DNA from: a bacterium
GTDB taxonomy: Bacteria > Zhuqueibacterota > Zhuqueibacteria > Zhuqueibacterales > Zhuqueibacteraceae
Assembly: GCA_023150945.1 (NCBI GenBank)
Contig: JAKLJX010000014.1
Location: 1-64,000 of the forward strand
Direction: 5' to 3'
Length of the DNA stretch: 64,000 nucleotides
Positions 17,886 to 27,292 of this stretch are shown in pieces (position 1 is the first letter of the stretch; each line of letters starts with the position of its first letter). The notes beneath the pieces were generated by a model. That model saw only the letters and a program-made list of their open reading frames with translations. It was not told the origin of the DNA and made no database searches. The position numbers and the translations under genes are program-made.

Positions 17886-19622
17886 ATGGCAGGTGATGAG
17901 AAAACCCGGAGCTTTCTGAAATCTCTTTTTGCCGGGGAAGTGTTGCAGGATTTGGTCTTCCCCTACCCGGTGCTCGCGCCGCAGGAACAAGAAGACCTGC
18001 GCGTGATCCTGAATTCCTTCCGCGAGTTCGCGCGCGATCACATCGATTCCGCTGCCATCGATCGCCAGGGCTACATTTCACCCGAGCTGTTCGCGGGTTT
18101 GAAGGAGCTCGGTTTCTTCGGCCTGGCGGTGCCGGAGAAATACGGCGGCGCCGGCCTCTCCCAAACGGCGTATGGCCGGGTGTTCGAAGAGATTTGCGCG
18201 GTTGATGCTTCGCTGGGCGTTTCGCTCGGCGGCCATCTTTCCATCGGCACCAAGGGCATCGTGATGTTCGGCACCGACGAGCAAAAGGAGAAGTATCTGC
18301 CCCCAATTGCCAGCGGCGAATACATGACCGCCTTCGCGTTGACCGAGGCCGGCGCGGGCAGCGATGCCGCCGGCATCCAGAGCAAGGCCGTGCTCAATCC
18401 CGAGCGCACGCATTTCGTTCTCAACGGCGGCAAGATGTGGATCACCAACGGCGGCATCGCCGACGTCTTTACGGTGTTCGCCAAAACGCCGATGATGGTC
18501 GGCGGCGAGATGCAGGACAAAATCTCGGCTTTCCTCGTCGAGCGCGCTTGCAAGGGATTTTCGTCGGGCAAACCCGAGGAAAAGCTCGGCATTCACGGCT
18601 CCAACACCACGACGTTGAGTTTCGACAACGTGCAGGTGCCGGTGGGTAACATGCTGGGGCAGATGGGCAAGGGCTTCAAAATCGCGATGGAAATCCTGAA
18701 CACCGGCCGCCTGGGTTTGGCGAGCGGCTGCGTCGGCGGCTGCAAAGCGCTGGTGACGCTGGCGGCGGAGCACGCCAAGAACCGCAGGCAATTCGGCAAA
18801 GCCATCGGGCAATTCGAGATGATTCAGGACAAGATCGCCCGCATGGCCGCCGACACTTATGCGGCGGACAGCATCGTGTATCTCACCACGGCGCTCGCCG
18901 ACCGGCCGGGCATCGACTATTCGCTCGAGTCGGCGGTGAGCAAGATCTTCGTGAGTGAGACACTGTGGCGGGTGGTGAATGAAGCCACGCAAATCGCCGG
19001 CGGCCTCGGTTACTCCCGCGAATATCCCTATGAACAAGCCCTGCGCGACGCCCGCATCAATCTCATTTTCGAAGGCACCAACGAAATTCTCCGCGCCTTT
19101 CTGGCACTGTCCGGCATGGAAGGTCCGGGCGAATATCTCAAACAACTCGGCCGCGCCCTGCGCGATCCAATCAAGGGCTTTGGCTTGTTGACCGGCTACG
19201 CCGTGGGCAAGGTGAAGGACACGGTGGCCCACGATCAATTGTCCCGCCTGGCTCCGCAACTGCAAACCGCCGGCGATCACTTCAATGCCATGGCCAAAGA
19301 GCTGCACAGCGCGGTGGAAAAAGCGCTGATGAAATACGGCAAGTCGATCATCCAACGGCAATTCGCGCAGAAGCGGCTGGCGGATGCGGCCATCGATCTC
19401 TATGCCATGGCGGCGGTGCTGTCGCGCGTGGACACGCTGCTCAAGCGCAAACATCCCCATGTCGAGCAGGAGGTGCTGCTCGCCAACACGTTTGTGGAAG
19501 ATGCCTGGCGGCGGGTGCGCCGCAATCTGCGCCAGATGGAAAGCAATTCCGACGGCGGCCGCAAGCGCATCGCCGAGATGGTGTATGATCTCAACGGCTA
19601 TCGCTGGAGCGTTTACAACTAG
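17886..19622 (+). CDS. Acyl-CoA dehydrogenase, VLCAD/ACAD9-like
   Basis: Flavoprotein that introduces the first double bond in beta-oxidation and passes electrons to ETF. The ATG at 17886 has GAGGTG just upstream. At 578 residues it is longer than MCAD-type enzymes (about 380) because of a helical C-terminal domain (about 430-578), as in mitochondrial VLCAD. Motifs seen are FALTEAGAGSDAAGIQS, KMWITNGGIADVFTVFA and IFEGTNEILRAF; the Glu in FEGT is the catalytic base. It precedes etfB/etfA, its electron acceptor. Confidence 0.92.
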   Translation: MAGDEKTRSFLKSLFAGEVLQDLVFPYPVLAPQEQEDLRVILNSFREFARDHIDSAAIDRQGYISPELFAGLKELGFFGLAVPEKYGGAGLSQTAYGRVFEEICAVDASLGVSLGGHLSIGTKGIVMFGTDEQKEKYLPPIASGEYMTAFALTEAGAGSDAAGIQSKAVLNPERTHFVLNGGKMWITNGGIADVFTVFAKTPMMVGGEMQDKISAFLVERACKGFSSGKPEEKLGIHGSNTTTLSFDNVQVPVGNMLGQMGKGFKIAMEILNTGRLGLASGCVGGCKALVTLAAEHAKNRRQFGKAIGQFEMIQDKIARMAADTYAADSIVYLTTALADRPGIDYSLESAVSKIFVSETLWRVVNEATQIAGGLGYSREYPYEQALRDARINLIFEGTNEILRAFLALSGMEGPGEYLKQLGRALRDPIKGFGLLTGYAVGKVKDTVAHDQLSRLAPQLQTAGDHFNAMAKELHSAVEKALMKYGKSIIQRQFAQKRLADAAIDLYAMAAVLSRVDTLLKRKHPHVEQEVLLANTFVEDAWRRVRRNLRQMESNSDGGRKRIAEMVYDLNGYRWSVYN

Positions 19623-19727
19623 TGCTTCGTTGCCTTGCCGCGCAAGTGATTCCGCGTGTCCTTCAGCAGGAATCCGGTGAAGTACTCGGCGCTGCGCGCA
19701 ATGATTCACAGAATCCTTGCACAGACC
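19619..19727 (+). repeat. Dispersed noncoding repeat, copy 1 (family R2)
   Basis: From the end of the acyl-CoA dehydrogenase gene, this stretch aligns with 63196-63305 upstream of frr. Shared words are CTAGTGCTT-GTTGCCTTG, GGAATC-GGTGAAGTA and a final CTCCTTGCA/ATCCTTGCA, with roughly 70% identity by eye. It lies between coding genes and has no reading frame of its own. Confidence 0.6.
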
Positions 19728-19749
19728 ACGGATGGCGTCCCTCCATGCT

Positions 19750-19840
19750 TCACCCTCGGCTGACTCGAGGAATCCAAAACTTGGAGTACCGTTTGACTCC
19801 GAAGTTTTTGATGCGACGGCCCAGTCGTAGCAAGAACATT
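19750..19840 (+). repeat. Divergent copy of the palindromic repeat family R1
   Basis: Contains ACCCTCGGCTGACTCGAGG and, after an extra 36 or so bases, TGCGACGGCCCAGTCGTAGC then AAGAACATTT. The two parts match the copies that flank marC (29772-29856 and 30538-30645). Each half can form a small hairpin. The copy sits in the gap before etfB. Confidence 0.5.
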
Positions 19841-19960
19841 TGCCTGGAAGCCCGGACCGCAGCCAACCCATGCGTTCCTGATTTGATTCAGTGATTCGTT
19901 GTTGACTTGAGGGATAATCAGAAGGCGCACTTGAACTTTTCCCAGAAGAAGGAAAACCCT

Positions 19961-20731
19961 GTGAAAATCATCCTCTGCATGAAGCAAGTTCCGCTCAAAG
20001 ATTCACTGCTGAAGATCACCGCTGACGGCCGCTGGATCGACGAAGCCAGCGTGCAGTTCGAAATCAACGAGAGCGACCATTACGGCCTGGAAGCGGCGCT
20101 GCGGTTGAAAGAGCAGCACGGCGGAGAAGTGATCGTGGTGAGCATCGGGCCGGTGCGCGCCAAGCAATCGATTCAGCAGGCACTGGCCAAGGGCGCGGAC
20201 CGGGCGATTCACGTCACGCATGATCAGCCGATCATGGACCCGCTGCTGGCCGCGCAATTGCTGGCCGCGGTGATCAAACCCGAAAGCCCGGACTTGATTC
20301 TCACCGGCCTGCAGTCGGATGACACCGGTTTTGGCCAAACCGGCGTGGTGCTGGCGGAATTACTGGGCCTGCCCCATGCCTCGCTGGTCATGGAAATCCA
20401 GGTGCTCGACCAGCAGCTCAAGATCAAGCGCGAGCTGGAGAGCGGCTGGTTTCAATACATCGAGCTGCCGCGGCCGGCCGTGCTCACGATTCAGTCAGGA
20501 TTGGCAACCATTCGCTATGCCACCATCAAAGGCATCATGGCCGCCAAAAAGAAACCGCAACAGGAAATCAGTGCGGCCAGCCTGGGGGTGGATTTGGCGC
20601 AAGGCCCGGTGAAATTCCACAAGCTGTACATGCCGGTGAAGACCAAAAAGACGCAAATTCTCACCGGCGCGGCCAAAGAGGTCGCGCGGCAACTCGCCGA
20701 AAAGTTGAAGAACGAAGCCAAGGTGATTTGA
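19961..20731 (+). CDS. etfB: Electron transfer flavoprotein subunit beta
   Basis: Beta subunit of the ETF dimer, which accepts electrons from acyl-CoA dehydrogenase and binds AMP. I chose the GTG at 19961 (KIILCMKQVPLKDS), with AAGGA about 8 nt upstream; this gives 256 residues, the family's usual size. Characteristic segments are FEINESDHYGLEAALRL, VSIGPVRAKQSIQQALAKGADRAIHV and DLILTGLQSDDTGFGQTG. etfA follows 83 bp downstream. Confidence 0.93.
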   Translation: MKIILCMKQVPLKDSLLKITADGRWIDEASVQFEINESDHYGLEAALRLKEQHGGEVIVVSIGPVRAKQSIQQALAKGADRAIHVTHDQPIMDPLLAAQLLAAVIKPESPDLILTGLQSDDTGFGQTGVVLAELLGLPHASLVMEIQVLDQQLKIKRELESGWFQYIELPRPAVLTIQSGLATIRYATIKGIMAAKKKPQQEISAASLGVDLAQGPVKFHKLYMPVKTKKTQILTGAAKEVARQLAEKLKNEAKVI

Positions 20732-20814
20732 CCCCTCTTCCTCGAGACGAGCCTGCCCTGCGGCGCAGCGGCCGATGAGCGGGCATTGAAACCAACCGCA
20801 ATCTGGAGCCCAAG

Positions 20815-21804
20815 ATGGCATCTGGCATATTGGTGATCACGGAGCAAAACGAAGGCAAGATCAGCCGCATCGGCTGGGAAGCGCTGGCCGCGGGCCAGGA
20901 ACTGGCCGCGGCGCTCGGCCAGGCGGTGAGCGCGCTGGTGATGGGCAAGGGTGCCGCCGCGGCGGCGCAGGAAGCAGCCACAGCCGCCCTCGGGCAGATG
21001 TGGTTTGCGGAGAATGCCGAGCTGCAGCACTACACCCCCGACGGGTTCAGCGCGGCCGCGCGGCAAGTCATTACGCGCGTCGCGCCGCAATACGTGTTGA
21101 CCGGGCATTCCTACCAGGCGCGCGATTACTTCCCCAAGCTGGCCGCCGCCTGCCAGCGCGGCTTGATTGCGGATTGTGTCGGTTATCGCGTCGAGAACGG
21201 CGCGCCGGTGCTGGTGCGCCAGGCTTTTCAGGGGAAGATCAATGCCGATTTCACGTTTGCCGGCGCACCGCCCTATTTCGCGAGCTTGCAGTCCGGCGCG
21301 GTGAGCAGCGACAATCTGAAAAAAGGCGGCAGCGCTGCGCTGAGCGACGCCGGCGTCGATCTCTCCGGCGTCACCATCCGCACCAAAGTGCTGGAGATTT
21401 TTGAAGGCGTCAAAGGCAAGGTTGATTTGACCAAGGCGAATTTGATCGTTTCCGTCGGCCGCGGCATCAAAGAGAAGGCCAACCTTCCCCTCCTCGAAGA
21501 ACTGGCCAAAGCATTGGGCGCCGAGTTGGCGGCTTCCCGGCCGGTTTGCGATGATGGCTGGCTGCCGCTCGACCGCCAGATCGGGTCCTCCGGCCAAACG
21601 GTGGCGCCCAAGCTCTATCTCGCGGTCGGCATTTCCGGCGCGATTCAGCACATCGTGGGCATGAAAGCCGCGCGCACCATCGTCGCCATCAACAAGGACG
21701 AACGCGCGCCGATCTTCGACATTGCCGACTATGGCATCGTCGGCGACCTTTTCGAAATCGTGCCGGAACTGACCAAGGCCATCAAAGAAGTGAAAGCGGC
21801 GTGA
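20815..21804 (+). CDS. etfA: Electron transfer flavoprotein subunit alpha
   Basis: FAD-binding alpha subunit of ETF, 329 residues. The C-terminal FAD domain shows [63 protein letters not shown] and [21 protein letters not shown], all diagnostic. GGAG lies about 10 nt before the ATG. It is the last gene of the fatty-acid cluster and is followed by a terminator at 21861-21895. Confidence 0.95.
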   Translation: MASGILVITEQNEGKISRIGWEALAAGQELAAALGQAVSALVMGKGAAAAAQEAATAALGQMWFAENAELQHYTPDGFSAAARQVITRVAPQYVLTGHSYQARDYFPKLAAACQRGLIADCVGYRVENGAPVLVRQAFQGKINADFTFAGAPPYFASLQSGAVSSDNLKKGGSAALSDAGVDLSGVTIRTKVLEIFEGVKGKVDLTKANLIVSVGRGIKEKANLPLLEELAKALGAELAASRPVCDDGWLPLDRQIGSSGQTVAPKLYLAVGISGAIQHIVGMKAARTIVAINKDERAPIFDIADYGIVGDLFEIVPELTKAIKEVKAA

Positions 21805-21860
21805 ACCGGACAAACGCAGCAGCGGGATTGCCTCCGGGCTGAGGAGGAGGGCGGAAACAC

Positions 21861-21899
21861 AATGGCGGCGGGCCGAGGGCCGGCCGCCATTTTCATTTG
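21861..21899 (+). terminator. Rho-independent terminator after etfA
   Basis: AATGGCGGC at 21861-21869 pairs with GCCGCCATT at 21883-21891, followed by TTCATTTG. GC-rich inner bases extend the stem. It marks the end of the beta-oxidation transcript. Confidence 0.75.
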
Positions 21900-22010
21900 C
21901 CGGCGCGCGGGCGTGTTTTCGCTTGAGTTCTAGCTGCAAGTTCCGTATCCTATGCGCGTCATTTTCCTGCGGCAGGGTACCGGTGCGTCCGACCTCGGAA
22001 GGGAGGAAAG

Positions 22011-22580
22011 ATGTATCTCATTACACGCTTGAAGAACCTGTTGTTTTCACCGGCGGCGGAATGGACGGTGATCCGTAACGAGCAGCTTGCCGCTGTGCTG
22101 GTCTATCTCAAGTACGTCGTTTGGGTGGCGGCCCTGACGCCGCTCGGTTTTCTGCTGGGATTTTTTCGGCTGCAAGTACCGCTTAATTTTCGCGCCGCGC
22201 TCCTGAGCTATGTCATTCTGCTGATCGCCGTGGAAGGCACCGCCAATCTTACGCATCTGCTTGCCCCGGCATTTTCCTCCCACAAGGATCTCAATCGCGC
22301 GCTCAAGCTGGTGGCGTTCGGATGCACGCCCGTCTATGTCGCCGGCTTGCTGCTCTTTGTTCCCCTCTTCGGCGCGATTCTTTGGCTCATCGGAATCGTT
22401 TATGCCGCTTATTTGATCCACCTCGGCCTGCCGCTGGTGCTCGCCACGCCGGCAGACAAGGCTTTTCCCTTCATGCTCACGATCGTGGCCATCTTCGTGG
22501 CCTTCTTGTTCCTGCTGGCCCTGCTCACTGATGCCGTCTTCGCTGCCGGCATTCTGGCGTTCTTTGGTCTGCGCTGGTAG
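22011..22580 (+). CDS. YIP1-like integral membrane protein
   Basis: The 189-residue product starts with the YIP1-domain pattern (YLITRLKNLLFSPAAEWTVI) and has about five membrane helices between residues 25 and 189. Bacterial YIP1-family proteins lack a firm function; a membrane-organising role is often assumed. GGGAGGAAAG lies just before the ATG. It ends 36 bp before hisC, so the two may be co-transcribed, although no functional link is evident. Confidence 0.75.
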   Translation: MYLITRLKNLLFSPAAEWTVIRNEQLAAVLVYLKYVVWVAALTPLGFLLGFFRLQVPLNFRAALLSYVILLIAVEGTANLTHLLAPAFSSHKDLNRALKLVAFGCTPVYVAGLLLFVPLFGAILWLIGIVYAAYLIHLGLPLVLATPADKAFPFMLTIVAIFVAFLFLLALLTDAVFAAGILAFFGLRW

Positions 22581-22616
22581 CAGGAACGTCACTCGTTCAC
22601 CTCCAACTCACGCGCC

Positions 22617-23687
22617 ATGACTCCCGACCTGGCCTATTTCATCAAACCGGAAGTGCAGAAGGCGGAGGCCTACACGCTGCAACGCCGCACCGCGGCCATC
22701 AAGCTGGATCAAAACGAGAACCCGTTCGGCTTTCCCGAGTCCCTGCTGGAGGAATTTTGGCAGCGGGTGAAATCCCACGCGTGGGCGCGCTACCCTGACT
22801 TTCATCACGAAGAGTTAACCGCGGCGCTGGCGGATTTCAACCGCATGCCGCCGGAACAAATCCTGGTCGGCAACGGCTCAAACTCGCTCATTCAGGCGCT
22901 GTTGATGGTAACGGTGAGCCGGGGCGTGGCGGTGGTCATTCCCCAACCCACGTTCTCGCTCTACAAATTGACGGTGCAGATTCTCTCCGGCTTTCCATTG
23001 GAGGTCAGGCTGAATCGCCGGGATTTTTCCCTGCCGGTGGAGCGCGTGCTGGACGAGGCCAGCCGCATGCGCGCCCGAATGATCATCCTGTGTTCACCGA
23101 ACAACCCGACCGGCGCCGCCTATCCGCAGCAACAGATCGAAGAAATTTTCGCGGAGTTTCCCGGGCTGGTGGTGGTGGACGAGGCTTATGCCGAATTTGC
23201 GGCGCAGGATTTCCGGCCGCTGCTGCAGAAGTACGAAAACTTGATCCTGCTGCGCACCTTTTCCAAAGCCATGGCGATGGCCAACTGCCGCGTGGGCTAT
23301 CTGATGGCTCACCCGGATATCGTGCGGGAGATTCGCAAAGCCGCACTGCCTTACAACATCAACGTGTTCGCTGAGGCCGCGGCGCTGGTGGCGCTGGCGC
23401 ACAGCGCAGAGTTGCTGCAACAGGTGCAGGAGGTGGTTCGCGAGCGTGACCGGCTGCTGGCCAGGCTGCGGCAAATGACCACGCTGCGCATTTATCCCAC
23501 GCAGGCCAACTTTTTTCTCGCGGAATTTCAAGAGCCGGTGCAGGAGGTGTTTGCCCACCTGCTGGCGCGCGGCATTTTGGTGCGCAATGTCAGCAGCTAT
23601 CCCATGCTGGAGCAATGCCTGCGCGTCAGCCTCGGCACGCCGGAAGAGAATGAAAAAGTCGCGGCAGCGCTGCAAGAGGTTTTGTAG
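22617..23687 (+). CDS. hisC: Histidinol-phosphate aminotransferase
   Basis: PLP enzyme of histidine synthesis (imidazole-acetol phosphate to histidinol phosphate), 356 residues, class I/II aminotransferase fold. The N-terminal signature KLDQNENPFGFP, the SPNNPTGAAYP loop, VVDEAYAEFA, and the PLP-binding Lys217 in RTFSKAMAMANCRVGY are all present. No other his gene is nearby, so it may be a lone his gene or serve a related aromatic or other aminotransferase role; sequence features favour HisC. Confidence 0.9.
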   Translation: MTPDLAYFIKPEVQKAEAYTLQRRTAAIKLDQNENPFGFPESLLEEFWQRVKSHAWARYPDFHHEELTAALADFNRMPPEQILVGNGSNSLIQALLMVTVSRGVAVVIPQPTFSLYKLTVQILSGFPLEVRLNRRDFSLPVERVLDEASRMRARMIILCSPNNPTGAAYPQQQIEEIFAEFPGLVVVDEAYAEFAAQDFRPLLQKYENLILLRTFSKAMAMANCRVGYLMAHPDIVREIRKAALPYNINVFAEAAALVALAHSAELLQQVQEVVRERDRLLARLRQMTTLRIYPTQANFFLAEFQEPVQEVFAHLLARGILVRNVSSYPMLEQCLRVSLGTPEENEKVAAALQEVL

Positions 23688-23747
23688 ATTGACATTGCGC
23701 AATTATTTTTCTAACTTGACGGCGAGCGCGGTTGCCCTGGAGCGATT

Positions 23748-24227
23748 ATGTTCGACAAAGATCTCCTGCCTTTGATTCACAACATGAACACGACGGTCAT
23801 GTGGATCGCCCTGACCGTCGGCATTCTGTTGTATATCATCGGTTTTTTCGCCGGGGGGCGCATGACCAAGGGTCGCATACTCCTGTGCGTTATCCTCGTC
23901 ACGGCCATCGGTATTCTCGGTTTGCGCGTGCCCATGCTGGTGTTCAGTGTAATCAAGGATCAGTATCATCTCGTCACCCTGCCGGAATCGGAGCTTGGAA
24001 AGTATCCGGAGAAAAAGAACATCAAAGGCGCGGAACCAAAACCGGCGGACTCGGCAGCGCAATCCTTGACCGGCAACGAGGGCAGCGAGGAGGCCACGGC
24101 GGTGCCGTTGAGTTTTCAAGTGCTCAGCCTGGTGCTGTACACCGCCTGGATTGCCTTCCTGGTGGGCATGGGCGTCTTCTTCTATGAAACCCTGATCGTC
24201 ACCGCCGAAGAAATCGACAAAAGATGA
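23748..24227 (+). CDS. Membrane protein of unknown function
   Basis: I do not recognise this family. The 159-residue product has hydrophobic segments at about 16-36, 42-64 and 124-147. Between the second and third lies a hydrophilic, probably periplasmic stretch rich in Glu, Lys and Pro. Its ATG follows a weak ribosome site. It ends 19 bp before the next gene on the same strand. Confidence 0.6.
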   Translation: MFDKDLLPLIHNMNTTVMWIALTVGILLYIIGFFAGGRMTKGRILLCVILVTAIGILGLRVPMLVFSVIKDQYHLVTLPESELGKYPEKKNIKGAEPKPADSAAQSLTGNEGSEEATAVPLSFQVLSLVLYTAWIAFLVGMGVFFYETLIVTAEEIDKR

Positions 24228-24246
24228 AATCTGCACGCTGGTGGAT

Positions 24247-25692
24247 ATGCCCTCGTTGGTGCCGGTGACGGCTTTGCGAACCGCTCTGACAGCCGCCCTG
24301 TCTTGCCTCCTGCTGGCAGCCCCCGCCCGCACGAACAACGGCCATCCGGCGGAGCGGGAATTTGTGCGCCTGGTCTCCGCTGACAGTGCACGGCGGTATG
24401 TACAAGAGCTGGTGGCGTGCGGGCCGCGCCAGGGCGGCACTTCCTCCAACCAGCGCGCTGCCCAATATCTGCAGCAGAGATTTCACGCTTGGGGGCTGGC
24501 CACTAAAATCATCTCGGATCCTGAGAAGTTGGCGCACGAAGCGCAACACTGGCAGCTCGCGTACGTCTTTCCCGAAGCAGGGAATTTTCTCAGGCCCTGG
24601 CCTTACGGCTTTTCTCCGGCCACCGCTGCGCGGGAGGCAGAGGTTACGATGGCAACCGGCTCCGCGGCGATGCGCGGCAAAGCGGTGCTGACCGACAAGC
24701 TGGTTTCGCGGAGGCAGTATGAAGCATATGTCACCGCCGGCGCGGTCGCGCTTCTCTCCGACGCCCCGGGCCGCGACGGCGACTACACCGAATGGGCAAT
24801 GATCGGCGAGTTGCCAAGCCGGCGCGACAATCCCATTCCGGTGTTCGCCATCAGCCGCAGCGACGGCAATCGCTTGCGGGCTTTGCTCAGCCAGGGCCTC
24901 ACCCCGCGCGTTTCGTTTGCATTGCAGACCAGGATCTATCACAGCCGACCGCAGACGGTCATCGCCACCATTGCCGGCGCGGTGCCGGAAAAGCGCTTCG
25001 TTTATTGTGCCCACGGCGATTCTGATTCCGGCGGACCGGGCGCCGATGACAATGCCTCCGGCGTGGCGGCTGTCATGGAAACCGCCCGCGCGCTGCAGCA
25101 GTTGATCACCGTCCAAAAACTGCCACCGCCCCGCCACACGATTGAGTTCATCATCTGGGGCAGCGAGTACTTCTCGACCAATGCTTACCTCGCGCGGCGG
25201 TCGAACGAACTCGAACGTATCCTGGGAGTGATCAATTTCGACCAAACCGGCACCGGCACGCGGCAGCAAGCCATCTATTTCGAAGGCAATGACATTCCTT
25301 GGAATGAGTCATTGCTGCGCACGCTCGACCGGATTGGCGGAGAATTTTGCGGCCGGCCCGGATTCTGGCAGGCCTACACGACCAACCCGGCGCAAGGCGG
25401 CACGGATGCCTACGCTTTTCTGCCGCCGCAATTTCGTGGCACGCTGAAATCCCCGCAGCGCATTCCGGCGACCACGATTTTTACCGCCGCGTGGGATGAG
25501 TCTTCGCAGCTCGAACAGACGCCGGGCTGGGACTCCTCCTGCTGGCCCGCGCAGACGCCGCTGGAGATCGACCACTCGCGTTATTACCATAGCTCGGGCG
25601 ACATCCCGGAATGGACCACTGATCGTGAACCCTGGCGCATGGCCTGGGCCGCGCAAGCCGGCGGTTTGGCCCTGTTGCGCTTGTTGTGGTAG
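24247..25692 (+). CDS. Secreted M28-family peptidase with an atypical metal site
   Basis: Aminopeptidase-like zinc enzyme, 481 residues from the ATG at 24247; a GTG two codons earlier is possible. There is a signal peptide (about 10-27) and a PA-like insert near 120-215 (AGAVALLSDAPGRDGDYTEW). M28 ligands are visible: H256 and D267 (CAHGDSDSGGPGADDNASG), D332 (INFDQTG) and H448 (YYHSSGD). Where the family normally has two adjacent Glu (catalytic, then metal-binding), this protein has Glu307-Tyr308 (IWGSEYF), so one expected ligand is missing. Confidence 0.85.
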   Translation: MPSLVPVTALRTALTAALSCLLLAAPARTNNGHPAEREFVRLVSADSARRYVQELVACGPRQGGTSSNQRAAQYLQQRFHAWGLATKIISDPEKLAHEAQHWQLAYVFPEAGNFLRPWPYGFSPATAAREAEVTMATGSAAMRGKAVLTDKLVSRRQYEAYVTAGAVALLSDAPGRDGDYTEWAMIGELPSRRDNPIPVFAISRSDGNRLRALLSQGLTPRVSFALQTRIYHSRPQTVIATIAGAVPEKRFVYCAHGDSDSGGPGADDNASGVAAVMETARALQQLITVQKLPPPRHTIEFIIWGSEYFSTNAYLARRSNELERILGVINFDQTGTGTRQQAIYFEGNDIPWNESLLRTLDRIGGEFCGRPGFWQAYTTNPAQGGTDAYAFLPPQFRGTLKSPQRIPATTIFTAAWDESSQLEQTPGWDSSCWPAQTPLEIDHSRYYHSSGDIPEWTTDREPWRMAWAAQAGGLALLRLLW

Positions 25693-25803
25693 AAAAAACC
25701 TCAAGCCCGGCCGGCGTGCGATTCCGATTCACTCAACTTTGTTAAAGCTTCAACGCAGGCGGTGCGGGACGTTCAAGTATTCATCCAAAAGCGAGAATCA
25801 GCC

Positions 25804-26571
25804 ATGAAAAAGAATCTCGTTGCCCTCTTTCTCATCTTGGTACCCGCCCTGTTGCACGCGCAGGGCGTGGATGTGTGGCCGCGTTACATGATCGACAAGC
25901 CCACCGCGGGTGTGCTGCGCAAAGGCGGCTTTGACCTGGGTCTGCGCTTCTACGGCAACAGTGGCGCCCTTCTCTCGCTCAACGTCGGTGTCTCCGACCG
26001 TTTCATGTTCGGCGCCTCCTTCGGCGGCAATGACGCCCTGGGCGAAAAAAAACCGAGCTGGAATCCCGCGCCCGGCGTGCTTGTCAAGTACCAAATCTTC
26101 AGCGAAACCATCGGCATGCCCGGCGTCACCATCGGCTTTGAAAACCAGGGCTATGGCCCCTACCTCAAGGCGGACACGCTCGAGCGCTACATCAACAAAT
26201 CCCCCGGCTTCTATGTGGTCGCCAGCAAGAGCTATGATTTTCTCGAGCGCCTCGACTTTCACGGCGGCATCAACCTGTCGCTGGAAAACAAGGACAAGGA
26301 TCGCGATCCCAATCTTTTCATGGGCGCGACCCTGGCGCTCAACCAGCGGCTGGAAATCCTGGCGGAGTACGACGTCGCTTTCAACGACACCCCGGCGGAA
26401 CCGCGCCGCGATGTGCGCGATGGGGAAGGCATCTTGAACACCGGCGTCCGGCTGAACATCAAGAACGTTATCTATCTCGAGCTGTTTCTGAAAGATCTGT
26501 TCCAAAATCAAACCAAAGCGGAAGACTATGTGCGTGAGTTCAAGATCACGTACTTTCAATTCATTCTGTAA
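25804..26571 (+). CDS. Outer-membrane beta-barrel protein, YjbH-like
   Basis: The start is the ATG at 25804 (KKNLVALFLILVPALLHAQ), which gives a clear signal peptide cut after AHAQ-like residue 20. The mature 235 residues alternate polar and hydrophobic positions and end in an aromatic/hydrophobic strand (ITYFQFIL), as in outer-membrane barrels. The early segment YMIDKPTAGVLRKGGFDLGLRFYGNSG resembles the YjbH/exopolysaccharide-associated barrel families. It is 12 bp from a CxxCH lipoprotein gene, probably in one operon. Confidence 0.65.
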   Translation: MKKNLVALFLILVPALLHAQGVDVWPRYMIDKPTAGVLRKGGFDLGLRFYGNSGALLSLNVGVSDRFMFGASFGGNDALGEKKPSWNPAPGVLVKYQIFSETIGMPGVTIGFENQGYGPYLKADTLERYINKSPGFYVVASKSYDFLERLDFHGGINLSLENKDKDRDPNLFMGATLALNQRLEILAEYDVAFNDTPAEPRRDVRDGEGILNTGVRLNIKNVIYLELFLKDLFQNQTKAEDYVREFKITYFQFIL

Positions 26572-26583
26572 CCGAGGTGCATC

Positions 26584-27111
26584 ATGGCGAAATCATGGGG
26601 CCGTATCGCGCTGCCGATTTGCTGCCTGCTGTTTCTGGCAAGTGTGGGCTGTTACACGGTGATCAAGCATCCCCGCCTTGCCGCTGAAGGCGAGGCCGCC
26701 AGCGCCGACTATACCGTACCCGTCACCTTCGGCGACGATTGCCGTTCCTGCCATGCCGCCGGCACAAGTGGCTATCACGCCATTGCCGTGCCGCCGCCGC
26801 GTCCTGAGCCGTCCTGGCGTTGGGAGTACTACTACGATACGCCGTGGTGGCAATCCTATTATGCTCCTGCTGCAGCCGGTTCGGCTGACGAAGCGGAACA
26901 GAGCAAGCGGCCGTTCGACCGCCGCCACCAGACAACTCGGGAAGAGCAGGCACCGGCCGGGTTCGCGCCCGCCGCACAGCCGCTGCCCCCGGCGACGGTA
27001 GGCGCAGTGGCCCGCCCCTCAGCGAGTGATTCATCCACCACTGCGCCTGCGCCCAAGGAAGACAGTGGCAAGCGCCGCGCAAGACGCGGCACCGTGCGCC
27101 CCAACAATTGA
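26584..27111 (+). CDS. Lipoprotein with a single CxxCH heme-binding motif
   Basis: The 175-residue product has a signal sequence ending in the lipobox LASVGC (Cys at about residue 23), so it should be lipid-anchored. One c-type heme motif, CRSCH, lies near residues 53-57. The rest is Pro/Ala-rich and low in structure, with aromatic WRWEYYYDTPWWQSYY in the middle and a basic end. I do not recognise the family. It may be a small periplasmic electron carrier, or the CxxCH may bind metal; the neighbouring barrel gene suggests an outer-membrane partnership. Confidence 0.55.
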   Translation: MAKSWGRIALPICCLLFLASVGCYTVIKHPRLAAEGEAASADYTVPVTFGDDCRSCHAAGTSGYHAIAVPPPRPEPSWRWEYYYDTPWWQSYYAPAAAGSADEAEQSKRPFDRRHQTTREEQAPAGFAPAAQPLPPATVGAVARPSASDSSTTAPAPKEDSGKRRARRGTVRPNN

Positions 27112-27230
27112 GCCGGAGTGAAAACCGCGCGGCGAAAGTTCGTCAAATCGGCGGCGTCACCCAGCACCGAGACGGCAGACAGAGAGATTTTCCCATTCTC
27201 ATGCAAAGACAAATGAATTGAAGGGCAAGC

Positions 27231-27267
27231 GAGCAGGCAAATGTCATTTTGGCCTGCTCTTTTTTTG
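27231..27267 (+). terminator. Rho-independent terminator
   Basis: GAGCAGGC at 27231-27238 pairs with GCCTGCTC at 27252-27259, followed by an eight-base T-run. It ends the barrel/lipoprotein transcript and supports starting the next gene at 27293 rather than further upstream. Confidence 0.85.
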
Positions 27268-27292
27268 TGATGACCTCCGGGAGGAAAACAGC

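Noticed and set aside
27218-27292. Upstream start for the penicillin acylase gene
   Set aside because: The extra segment includes a strong rho-independent terminator (27231-27267). The ATG at 27293 has a good ribosome site and gives the expected anchor segment.
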